Positions 55,828 through 63,508 of a DNA stretch of 64,000 nt are shown piece by piece; within the stretch, counting starts at the first letter, position 1, and the number at the start of each line of letters is the position of its first letter. Source of the stretch: Palsa-504 sp963808615 (GTDB taxonomy: Bacteria; Actinomycetota; Actinomycetes; Streptosporangiales; Streptosporangiaceae); assembly GCA_963808615.1 (NCBI GenBank), contig CAWEGV010000004.1, forward strand, positions 310,001-374,000, in the 5' to 3' direction. The translations under genes and the position numbers were made by a program. Below the pieces are notes generated by a model. The model made no database searches. It saw only the letters and a program-made list of their open reading frames with translations, and was not told where the DNA came from.

Positions 55828-56863
55828 GCCGGATCGACTCGGCGTGCACCAGGTCAGTGAGCCTGGTCAGCACGCCGGGGTCGGTTTCCGGCAGCACGCC
55901 ATGGCCCAGGTTGAACACGTGTCCCTCCGCCGTGCGACCACGTGCGAGCACGTCCTTGGCCCGTTCTTCGATGATCTCCCAGGGAGCCAGCAGGACCGCC
56001 GGGTCCAGGTTGCCCTGCAGGGCCTTGCCCGGTTCCACCCGCCGCGCGGCCTCATCAAGCGGGATCCGCCAATCGACCCCGACCACGTCGGCGCCGGCTT
56101 CTCCCATCAGCCCCAGCAGCTCACCGGTTCCCACCCCGAAGTGAATGCGCGGTATGCCCGAGGACCCGAGCGCGGCGAAGATCCGGCTGGTATGCGGCAG
56201 GATCGCGTGCCGGTAGTCATCTGGCGCGATCACGCCGACCCACGAGTCGAAGAGCTGGACGGCCGAGGCACCCGCCGCGACCTGGATCTGCAGGAACGAG
56301 GTCGTGATGTCGGCGAGACGGCCGAGCAGCGCGCTCCACAGCTCCGGGTCGCCGTACATCAGCGCCTTGGTCCGGTCGTGATTCTTGGACGGTCCCCCTT
56401 CCACCAGGTAGGACGCGAGGGTGAACGGGCCGCCCGCGAAACCGATCAGCGGGCGACCGTCGAGCTCGGCCAGGAGCATCTGGACCGCCTCGGTGACGTA
56501 GGGCACGTCACCGGGCTCGAGCGCGCGCAGCCGCCCCAGGTCCGCCGAGCTCCGCACCGGAGTGGCCACCACCGGGCCGACGCCCGGCTTGATGTCGACG
56601 TCGATTCCCACCGCGCGCAGCGGTACCACGATGTCACTGAACAAGATGGCCGCATCCACGTCATGCCGGCGGAGCGGCTGCATGGTGATCTCGGTGATCA
56701 GCTCGGGACGAGTGCACGAATCGAGCATCGAGACGCCCTTGCGGACCTTGCGGTACTCGGGCAGCGAGCGGCCTGCCTGCCGCATGTACCAGACCGGCGT
56801 GTACGGAACTGGCTGCCGCCTGCAGGCCTGCAGGAAGGCGGATTTCACCGGGCGCACGGTCAC
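55802..56863 (-). CDS. hemE: Uroporphyrinogen decarboxylase
   Basis: A 353-residue HemE: PVWYMRQAGRSLPEYRKVR (about 22-40, with the Arg that binds substrate carboxylates), AAILFSDIVVPLRAVGIDVD (Asp about 74), GFAGGPFTLASYLVEGG, LFDSWVGVIAPDDYRH, IHFGVGTGELLGLMGEAGADVVGVDWRIPL and NLGHGVLPETDPG (His near the end). Removes four carboxylates from uroporphyrinogen III. GTG 56863 chosen by homology. Convergent with the DUF4349 gene; its 3' end is inside a tandem repeat. Confidence 0.93.
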   Translation of the reverse strand: MTVRPVKSAFLQACRRQPVPYTPVWYMRQAGRSLPEYRKVRKGVSMLDSCTRPELITEITMQPLRRHDVDAAILFSDIVVPLRAVGIDVDIKPGVGPVVATPVRSSADLGRLRALEPGDVPYVTEAVQMLLAELDGRPLIGFAGGPFTLASYLVEGGPSKNHDRTKALMYGDPELWSALLGRLADITTSFLQIQVAAGASAVQLFDSWVGVIAPDDYRHAILPHTSRIFAALGSSGIPRIHFGVGTGELLGLMGEAGADVVGVDWRIPLDEAARRVEPGKALQGNLDPAVLLAPWEIIEERAKDVLARGRTAEGHVFNLGHGVLPETDPGVLTRLTDLVHAESIRPEPETARS

Positions 56864-57031
56864 GTCAGGGATCGTCTCACACAGGCGCACGTCGGGGCAG
56901 GGCCCGGTCGCTACCTTCAGACACGCCGCCGCAGATCCCACGAATCCCCGGCTGGCCGTGCCACTATCGGCAGCAACTCCGAATTACCCGATGCCCGTCC
57001 CGGGTTGCGCCGCACCGAGGAGGTCGCCAGG

Positions 57032-57232
57032 ATGACGCAGCTGACCAGGTATTGCGCCGGATGCAGCGGCGAGCGGCTGTTCGAGCAGATGCACGCATCC
57101 CCGGCCGGCTGCCCGGATGTCCCGGACGGCGAGTGCCCGGAGTGGGGTTGTTCGGTGTGCGGCGATGCCCTGCTCATCGGCCCGCCGGTACGCGAGCATG
57201 TCACCAGCGGCAGCACGTCAAGGGCCGCGTAA
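57032..57232 (+). CDS. Short cysteine-rich (zinc-ribbon-like) protein
   Basis: ATG 57032 follows GAGGAGGT with eight-base spacing, so it is very likely translated. The 66-residue product has CAGC near residue 8, Cys in AGCPD and GECPE, and WGCSVCGDALLIGP (about 38-51): up to seven Cys in pairs, suited to bind zinc. No family name is offered. It is the first gene after the divergent hemE and precedes DUF3000 and RNase D, all rightward. Confidence 0.72.
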   Translation: MTQLTRYCAGCSGERLFEQMHASPAGCPDVPDGECPEWGCSVCGDALLIGPPVREHVTSGSTSRAA

Positions 57233-57251
57233 CCGGACCAACAGATCCCTG

Positions 57252-57277
57252 CTGGTTCTAGGCTTAACTAGAACCAG
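57252..57277. terminator. Ten-pair inverted repeat after the cysteine-rich gene
   Basis: CTGGTTCTAG gcttaa CTAGAACCAG: perfect arms, 6-base loop, 19 bases after the TAA and about 85 bases before DUF3000. No T-run follows, so it is either a weak terminator or an operator. Confidence 0.45.
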
Positions 57278-57349
57278 TCAACTCGCATGAAACCTGGTGT
57301 TTGGGCATGAATCTACGCGGCGTCGCGTGAGAAGCGGATGAGCGACACG

Positions 57350-57355
57350 TACGCT
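57350..57355 (+). promoter_or_regulatory. TACGCT -10 element before DUF3000 ATG
   Basis: TACGCT with six bases to ATG 57362; suggests a leaderless start there. Confidence 0.45.
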
Positions 57356-57361
57356 CGGGTC

Positions 57362-58138
57362 ATGATGCCAGCTAACGGGCCAGGAGATCGGCGCACCACG
57401 CGACCGAAGGCGGCGCGGCGGTCGGGTACCACGCCCGCCCCGGCCGCAGCGTCCCCGCAGGCTCGCCGCACGTCGGCGGGAAGCGCAAGCCGGCTCACGG
57501 AGGGTTCTCCCGCGGAGGCGACGTTCGCGGCGGCCGTGGCCGCCTTCAAGGCGGGCCGGGACGCCCAGTCCGATCGCGACCTGTTCTTCGAGGACGTCCA
57601 GGCCCCGAAACGCCTGGCGCCTTACGCCACGGCCATAGCAGCTACCATCCAGCGGGACGGCGCGGACGTGGCCTGGGGGCGGCTGGTGCTGCTCTACGAT
57701 CCGGACGGCCAGGAAGGCTGGGATGGCGCATTCCGGCTGGTGGCCTACATCCGCGCCGAGGTGGAACCGGAGATCGCGGCCGATCCGCTGCTCGGCGAGG
57801 TCGGCTGGAGCTGGCTGAGCGAAGCCCTTGACACGCGCGTGCCCGGCTACGCGCAGCCGAGCGGCACGGTGACCAGGGTCATCACAGAAGGCTTCGGGGC
57901 CAAGCGGGACGAGCTTCCGCTCACCGGTTTCGAGCTGCGGGCCTCCTGGTCTCCGGCCGGGCCCTCCGGGGCTGACGCGGCTGGCGGGGCTGGCGCGCGG
58001 AAGCGAGCGGCCGGGAGCGGCGGCAGCGACCTGGAATCCCTCGACCTGTCGGCGCACATCTCGGCCTGGTGCGATTGCCTGTCCGCCGCGGCTGGCCTGG
58101 AACCGCAAGGCACGCGGGCGCTGCGGCCTCCGGGGTGA
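57362..58138 (+). CDS. DUF3000 domain-containing protein
   Basis: About 258 residues with the DUF3000 core: AEATFAAAVAAFKAGRDAQSDRDLFFED, APKRLAPYATAIAATI, AWGRLVLLYDPDGQEGWDGAFRLVAYIRAEVEPEIAADPLLGEVGWSWL, and TVTRVITEGFGAKRDE. C-terminal SAHISAWCDCLSAAAGLEP. The N-terminal 50 residues are basic and low-complexity. Function unknown; the gene is nearly always found before the RNase D gene in actinobacteria, as here. Its stop overlaps the RNase D start (GTGA). Alternative start ATG 57338. Confidence 0.88.
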   Translation: MMPANGPGDRRTTRPKAARRSGTTPAPAAASPQARRTSAGSASRLTEGSPAEATFAAAVAAFKAGRDAQSDRDLFFEDVQAPKRLAPYATAIAATIQRDGADVAWGRLVLLYDPDGQEGWDGAFRLVAYIRAEVEPEIAADPLLGEVGWSWLSEALDTRVPGYAQPSGTVTRVITEGFGAKRDELPLTGFELRASWSPAGPSGADAAGGAGARKRAAGSGGSDLESLDLSAHISAWCDCLSAAAGLEPQGTRALRPPG

Positions 58139-59403
58139 GGGTGAGCGCAGGCCGACAGGTCGGCGAATCCGGCGCGTCCATCCCGTTGCTCGAGCCTCGG
58201 GACGGCCTGCCTTCCGTCGTGGAAACCGACGCGGCCCTGGCCGAGGCCACCGACCGGCTCGCGGGCGGCCAGGGGCCCGTCGCGGTTGACGCGGAACGGG
58301 CCTCCGGCTATCGCTACGGCCAGCGGGCCTACCTCGTCCAGCTGCGCCGCGCCGGGACGGGTACGGTGCTCATCGATCCGATCGCCTGCCCCGAGCTTTC
58401 CGGTGTGGATGCCGCGCTGCAGGACGTGGAGGTCATCTTGCACGCGGCGTCACAGGACCTGCCCTGCCTGGCCGAGGTCGGCTACCGGCCACGGCAGCTG
58501 TTCGACACCGAGCTGGCCGGGCGGCTGCTCGGCTACCCGAGGGTGGCCCTCGGCACGCTCGTCGAGGAAGTTCTCGGGTTCCACCTGGAGAAGGGCCATT
58601 CTGCGGCCGACTGGTCGGCCCGCCCGTTGCGGGACGAGCTGCTGCGGTATGCGGCACTCGACGTCGAGGTGCTGATCGAGCTGCGTGACGCGCTCGCGGC
58701 CGCACTCGCCGAGCAGGGCAAGACCGAATGGGCCCGCCAGGAATTCGCGACGGTGCTCGCCGCCACGCCCGCCGCGGCGCGGCCGGATCCGTGGCGCCGC
58801 ACCTCGGGTATCCACCGGGTGTCGTCCCGCCGCGGGCTGGCCGTGGTGCGCGAGCTGTGGACGGCCAGGGACCGGATCGCCCGGGCCGCGGACCTGTCAC
58901 CGCGGCGTGTCCTGCCGGACGCCGCGATCGTCGAGGCAGCCAGGCAGTTCCCGGTCAGCTCCGGGCAGCTGTCGCGGATCAGCGGCTTCACCGGCCGCCA
59001 GGCCCGGCGGTACGAGAGGGAATGGCTGGCGGCGACCGGGCGGGCCCGGGCCAGCGCCGACAGCGAACTGCCGGACGCCACCGGCGGGCAGGTGCCCAAC
59101 GGGCCGCCGCCCGCACATCGCTGGGCCGAGCGCGATCCCGCCGCCGCGGCTCGCCTGACGGCGGCGCGCACGGCGGTGGCGGCCATCGCCGAAGCCAGTA
59201 GGCTCCCAGTGGAGAACCTGCTCGCTCCAGATGCCCTGCGCAGGCTCAGCTGGGATCCCCCGGAGCCGTGCGACGCCGAAGCGGTGAGCCTGGCGCTCGC
59301 CAGCTACGGAGCACGGCTGTGGCAGATCGAGCTCACCGCGGGGCCCATCGCCCAGGCGCTGAATTCCCGGCGCAGCGAGGCAGTGAACACGGAAGACGGC
59401 TGA
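58135..59403 (+). CDS. HRDC-domain ribonuclease D family 3'-5' exoribonuclease
   Basis: A 422-residue RNase D-like protein. DEDD exonuclease domain: GPVAVDAERASGYRYGQRAYLVQL (first Asp/Glu about 44-46), LHAASQDLPCLAEVG, LFDTELAGRLLG, and HSAADWSARPLRDELLRYAALDVEVLIELRDAL (last Asp, Tyr). HRDC-like helical domain: RGLAVVRELWTARDRIARAADLSPRRVLPDAAIVEAA. Acts in stable RNA maturation. GTG 58135 overlaps the DUF3000 stop; DedA follows two bases after its own stop. Confidence 0.92.
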   Translation: MRVSAGRQVGESGASIPLLEPRDGLPSVVETDAALAEATDRLAGGQGPVAVDAERASGYRYGQRAYLVQLRRAGTGTVLIDPIACPELSGVDAALQDVEVILHAASQDLPCLAEVGYRPRQLFDTELAGRLLGYPRVALGTLVEEVLGFHLEKGHSAADWSARPLRDELLRYAALDVEVLIELRDALAAALAEQGKTEWARQEFATVLAATPAAARPDPWRRTSGIHRVSSRRGLAVVRELWTARDRIARAADLSPRRVLPDAAIVEAARQFPVSSGQLSRISGFTGRQARRYEREWLAATGRARASADSELPDATGGQVPNGPPPAHRWAERDPAAAARLTAARTAVAAIAEASRLPVENLLAPDALRRLSWDPPEPCDAEAVSLALASYGARLWQIELTAGPIAQALNSRRSEAVNTEDG

Positions 59404-59405
59404 GC

Positions 59406-60290
59406 ATGGGCATTCTGGCCAGCGGGGTCCCCGCCGCGATGGCCCCGCTACCTGGCTTCCTCAACTCCGTGGCCGGCCCGGTCGAGCACTACGGCTACTG
59501 GGCCATCGCCTTGCTGTTGCTGCTGGAGAACATCGGCATCCCGGTGATTCCCGGTGAGCTGGCGATGATCACCGGGGCCATCTTCGCCGGGACCGGCCGG
59601 GCCGGCCTGAACGTCGTCGGAGTCGGCATCGTCGCGGTCACCGCGGCGATCGTCGGGGCCGAGATCGGTTACCTGGTCGGCCGGTTCGCGGGTCGCGAGC
59701 TGATCCTGCACTACGGCAAGTACGTCTTTATCAGACCGCACCACCTTGAGCGGGCCGAGGCGATCGTCGACCGCTACGGCGGCATTGTCGTGATCATCGC
59801 CAGGTTCATCGTGGGGCTACGCGAGGCCAACGGGATCATCGCGGGCATCAGCCAGATGCGCGTGCTCACCTTCACCTTCTTCAATGTGATCGGGGCGTGC
59901 GCCTGGGTCGCCACCTGGGTGACGCTCGGATATGCGGCGGGCGACCACATCGACACGATCTACCGCGACGTCAACCGCTACGCGCTCTATTTGCTCCTGG
60001 CTCTGGCCATCGCGCTGGTCAGCTACATCGGCTGGCGCCTGGTGCGTCGCCGCCTCCAGGCCGACGACAACCCAGAAGCTCCTGAACCTCCTAGCACCCA
60101 AAAGTCTCCTGGGTCTCAGAAGTCTCCTGGGACTCAAGAAACTCCCGCAGCACATCAGGAGATTCCTGCACCAGATCAGGAATCGCTGGCACCAGACCAG
60201 GGATCGCTGGCACCAGATCAGGAATGGCCTGCACCACATCAGGAAACCCCTGCGGCTCAAGAGAGCCGCGGAATTCAGGAGAGCTCGTAG
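59406..60290 (+). CDS. DedA-family membrane protein with a repeated Q/P-rich tail
   Basis: A 294-residue protein: DedA/SNARE-associated domain with GYWAIALLLLLENIGIPVIPGE (about 30-51), GRFAGRELILHYGKY and IIARFIVGLREANGIIAGIS. Six hydrophobic segments to about 215. The family moves phospholipids or undecaprenyl phosphate across the membrane. From residue 227 the tail is a cytoplasmic low-complexity stretch: SPGSQ/SPGTQ, then APDQESL, APDQGSL, APDQEWP, APHQETP, encoded by 24-base repeats. Start ATG 59406 just after the RNase D stop; 3' end overlaps the Nudix gene by 16 bases. Confidence 0.88.
   Translation: MGILASGVPAAMAPLPGFLNSVAGPVEHYGYWAIALLLLLENIGIPVIPGELAMITGAIFAGTGRAGLNVVGVGIVAVTAAIVGAEIGYLVGRFAGRELILHYGKYVFIRPHHLERAEAIVDRYGGIVVIIARFIVGLREANGIIAGISQMRVLTFTFFNVIGACAWVATWVTLGYAAGDHIDTIYRDVNRYALYLLLALAIALVSYIGWRLVRRRLQADDNPEAPEPPSTQKSPGSQKSPGTQETPAAHQEIPAPDQESLAPDQGSLAPDQEWPAPHQETPAAQESRGIQESS
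60167..60262. repeat. 24-base imperfect tandem repeats in the DedA tail
   Basis: Four units around CACCAGATCAGGAATCGCTGG give the PAPDQESL-like units; further diverged copies lie just upstream (CCTGGGTCTCAGAAGTCT pairs at 60095-60145). In-frame period of 24 bases. Confidence 0.7.
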
Positions 60291-61216
60291 CGCTCCAGGC
60301 CAGCCAGCTCCCCAGCGGCGGCGACGTGCACCACGTAGAAGGCGCCCTTGGGCAGCGATGACTCAGATTCGGGCTCGGGCCGGGGCGAGCCGAGCGCTGA
60401 GCACGCCGCCGCCAGCGCCACCGGCAGGTTCTCCCGGTGCAGGCACAGGACCGTCGGCTCCGCGGCCGCCACGAGGCCACGGACAAGGTGCCGGAGGCTG
60501 TCAGCCTGGTCCGTTCGGTCAGAAGAAAGATCGTCGGCCCCTGGCACCGCCAATGCGGCCTCAGCCTCGACGGATCCGCCGAACGCTGCCGCGTACGGGT
60601 GCACGGTCTGGATGCATCGCCGCGCGGCCGAACTGATCACCCGGGCGCGGGGCGCGAAGCAGGACAGCAAGTCGGCCAGGAGCACCGCGTCCCTCGCGCC
60701 CTCGGCGTCCAGCGGCCGGAGCAGGTCATCCCCGGGCCAGCTGCCCTTCTGGCCCGCGGAGGCGTGCCTGACCAGGATCAACGGCACCGTCCTGCGTGGC
60801 CTCAGGCTCGCGATCACGTCCGCGTCGTGCGAGTAGCTGAGCCGCCCCCGTTCCTGCGGCCACGGCAGCCAGGCCACGGCGTCGATCTCGTGACTGGCCG
60901 CGGCCTGATCGCCCGCGCTGAATGCCGACCAGTAGTCGACCTGCTTGGGCCGGGCGCCGACCAGGTATTCGGCCGTCCGCAGCCGGGGGCCGAGCACCGG
61001 GCGCACGCTGGTCTCCTCGTGAACCTCCCGCACCACGGTGAGCAGCACGTGCTCGCCCGGCTCGCGCTTGCCCTTGGGCAACGACCAGTCGTCGTACTTG
61101 GGCCGGTGCACCAGCAGCACCTCGACCGCATCTGGCTGGTGTGACGCGGGACGCCATACCACCGCCCCGGCCGCCAGGATGGACTCACTCACCGGTTCGG
61201 GATCACCGCCCGGCAC
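60275..61216 (-). CDS. Nudix hydrolase fused to a SixA/histidine-phosphatase domain (MutT1-like)
   Basis: A 313-residue two-domain protein. Nudix half: VVWRPASHQPDAVEVLLVHRPK, then the box GKREPGEHVLLTVVREVHEE (G-x5-E-x7-R-E-x2-E-E, about 50-69). From about 146 the phosphatase: LILVRHASAGQKGSW with the catalytic His, and VISSAARRCIQTVHPYAA. Same architecture as mycobacterial MutT1, which cleans oxidised and dinucleoside nucleotides (8-oxo-dGTP, ApnA). GTG start. Convergent with DedA. Confidence 0.92.
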   Translation of the reverse strand: MPGGDPEPVSESILAAGAVVWRPASHQPDAVEVLLVHRPKYDDWSLPKGKREPGEHVLLTVVREVHEETSVRPVLGPRLRTAEYLVGARPKQVDYWSAFSAGDQAAASHEIDAVAWLPWPQERGRLSYSHDADVIASLRPRRTVPLILVRHASAGQKGSWPGDDLLRPLDAEGARDAVLLADLLSCFAPRARVISSAARRCIQTVHPYAAAFGGSVEAEAALAVPGADDLSSDRTDQADSLRHLVRGLVAAAEPTVLCLHRENLPVALAAACSALGSPRPEPESESSLPKGAFYVVHVAAAGELAGLERYELS

Positions 61217-61246
61217 GTCATCGGCGGGATGTGGCCGGCCTTGCCG

Positions 61247-63427
61247 TCAGCTCGGCTCATCAGCCGAACGGACCCGCCGTTCCCTGACCAGCGTCTCCTG
61301 GATGTCCCGCAGCGGATGGCCAGACTCGTCACGGTTGTGCCGCGTCCAGTAGCCGTCCGGGTTGAGCCACCAGGACGAGGTGGCGTCGTCCAGGCCGATA
61401 TCGAGCAGCCCGCGCAGCCGGCGCCGGTGCCCGGGATCGGTCACCTGCACCAGCAGTTCCACCCGGCGGTCCAGGTTCCGGTGCATCATGTCGGCGCTGC
61501 CGATCCAGACCTGGCTGTCTTCGTCGTCGCCGACGCCGAACGCGTAGATCCGCGAGTGCTCGAGGAACCGGCCCACCACGCTGCGGACCCTGATGTTCTC
61601 CGACAGTCCCGTGATGCCGGGCCGCAGCGCGCAGATGCTGCGTACCCACAGGTCGACGGGGACGCCGGCCCGCGAAGCCCGGTACAGCGCGTCGATCACC
61701 GCCTCGTCGACCAGCGCGTTGCACTTGAACGCGATCCTGGCCGGCTGGTCGGCGCGCTGCTGCTCGGCCTGCCGGTCGATCCGGTCCACGATGCCCTGGC
61801 GTAGCTCCTCAGGCGCGACCAGCAGCCTGCGGTATGATCCCAGCCGGCTGTACCCGGTGAGGTGGTTGAACAGCCCGGTGATGTCCTCGCCTACCGCGGG
61901 ATCGGCGGTGAGCAGGCCGAAGTCCTCGTACACCCGGGCCGTGGTCGGGTGGTAGTTGCCGGTGCCGATGTGGCAGTACCGGCGCAGCGTCCCGTCGGGT
62001 TCCTGGCGCACGATGAGCGCCATCTTGCCGTGCGTCTTGAGGCCGACGACCCCGTACACGACGTGGCAGCCCGCCTCCTCCAGCTTGCGGGCCCAGGTGA
62101 TGTTGGCGCGCTCGTCGAACCTGGCCTTGATCTCCACCACCACCACGACCTGCTTGCCTGCCTCGGCCGCCTCGATGAGCGCGTCCACGATGGGCGACTG
62201 GCCGCTGGTCCGGTACAGCGTCTGCTTGATCGCCAGCACACCTGGGTCCTCGGCGGCCTCCTCGATCAACCGCTCGGCCGACGCGGCGAAGGAGTCGTAG
62301 GGGTGCTGGACCAGGATGTCGCGCTCGGCGATGGCGGTGAAGATGCCGCCGTCTTGCGGGATCTCCAGGCTGGACGGAACGAACGCCGGGTAGCGCAGCT
62401 CGCCGAGGTTCAGGTTGGCGATGGTGAACAGCCCGCTCAGGTCGAGCGGGCCCGGGACCCGGTACACGGCCCGGGCGTCGATGTCGAGCTCGGTGACCAG
62501 CCGTTCCAGCACGTCGGCCGACATGGTTTCCTCGACCTCAAGCCGCACCGCGGGCTCGAACCTGCGCCGTATCAGCTCTCGCTCCATCGCCTGCAGCAGG
62601 TTCTCGGTGATGTCCTCGTCCACCTCGAGATCCCTGATGCGGGTGACCCGGAACACGTGCTGCTCGATCACTTCCACACCGCCGAACAGATCGGTCAGGT
62701 GCGCGGCGATGACGTCCTCGATGGGCACGTACCTGTTCTGCGACACCGCGAGGAACCTGGGCAGCAGCGGGGGCACCTTGACCCGGGCGAACACCGTGGC
62801 GTCCGTCCTGGGGTCGGCGATCATGACGGCGAGGTTGAGCGACAGGCCGGAGATGAACGGGAACGGGTGGGCCGGATCCACCACCAGCGGGGTGAGCACC
62901 GGGTAGATGCGCTGCCGGAACAGCTCGCCGAGCGTCTCCCGCTCGGCGGCGGACAGCTCCTTCCAGCGCAGGATCTCGATGCCGTGTTCGGTCAGTTCGG
63001 GAAGGATCCGTTCGCTGAACGCCCGGGCGTGCCTGACGGTCAGCTCACCGGCCAGGTCCAGGGTGTTGCCGAGCACCTGCCGGGGCAGCCGGACCCCGGC
63101 GCCCTCGACCGGGAACCCCGCCACCATGCGCCGCACCAGCCCGGCCACCCGGACCATGAAGAACTCATCCAGGTTGTTGGCGAAGATGGCCAGGAACCTG
63201 ACCCGCTCTAGCAGCGGCACGAATTCGTCTTCCGCGAGCTCAACCACGCGCTCGTTGAACCTGAGCATGCTCTCTTCGCGGTCCAGGTACCGCTCTTCGG
63301 GCAGGTCGGCCTTATTCCCCGGACCGTCCCGGCCCTCCTGGTCTCCCCGGCTGGCCAGCCGCGGTCCCTCATACCCTGGCTCGTGCGGCTCCTCATGCGG
63401 TGAGATGCTCATCTGGCTCACGCCCAT
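61247..63427 (-). CDS. ppk1: Polyphosphate kinase 1
   Basis: A 726-residue PPK1 making polyphosphate from ATP. N domain: ERYLDREESMLRFNERVVEL; H domain: LFRQRIYPVLTPLVVDPAHPFPFISGLSLNLAV; catalytic C1/C2: VLAIKQTLYRTSGQSPIVDAL, RFDERANITWARKLEEAG, THGKMALIVR (phospho-accepting His, about 447), YCHIGTGNYH and the second His in GSADMMHRNLDRRVELL. A 45-residue polar N-terminal extension is unlike the core. Starts at 63427 or 63436 are equally possible. Precedes the Nudix gene by 31 bases on the same strand; both deal with nucleotides and phosphate. Confidence 0.94.
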   Translation of the reverse strand: MGVSQMSISPHEEPHEPGYEGPRLASRGDQEGRDGPGNKADLPEERYLDREESMLRFNERVVELAEDEFVPLLERVRFLAIFANNLDEFFMVRVAGLVRRMVAGFPVEGAGVRLPRQVLGNTLDLAGELTVRHARAFSERILPELTEHGIEILRWKELSAAERETLGELFRQRIYPVLTPLVVDPAHPFPFISGLSLNLAVMIADPRTDATVFARVKVPPLLPRFLAVSQNRYVPIEDVIAAHLTDLFGGVEVIEQHVFRVTRIRDLEVDEDITENLLQAMERELIRRRFEPAVRLEVEETMSADVLERLVTELDIDARAVYRVPGPLDLSGLFTIANLNLGELRYPAFVPSSLEIPQDGGIFTAIAERDILVQHPYDSFAASAERLIEEAAEDPGVLAIKQTLYRTSGQSPIVDALIEAAEAGKQVVVVVEIKARFDERANITWARKLEEAGCHVVYGVVGLKTHGKMALIVRQEPDGTLRRYCHIGTGNYHPTTARVYEDFGLLTADPAVGEDITGLFNHLTGYSRLGSYRRLLVAPEELRQGIVDRIDRQAEQQRADQPARIAFKCNALVDEAVIDALYRASRAGVPVDLWVRSICALRPGITGLSENIRVRSVVGRFLEHSRIYAFGVGDDEDSQVWIGSADMMHRNLDRRVELLVQVTDPGHRRRLRGLLDIGLDDATSSWWLNPDGYWTRHNRDESGHPLRDIQETLVRERRVRSADEPS

Positions 63428-63508
63428 GAACTCCATTCTCCCCGCCACACGCTTAACGGAAAACGGTCAAAATCTTCATCCCGAACGGGCCGTGCTGGCA
63501 GCTTACAG

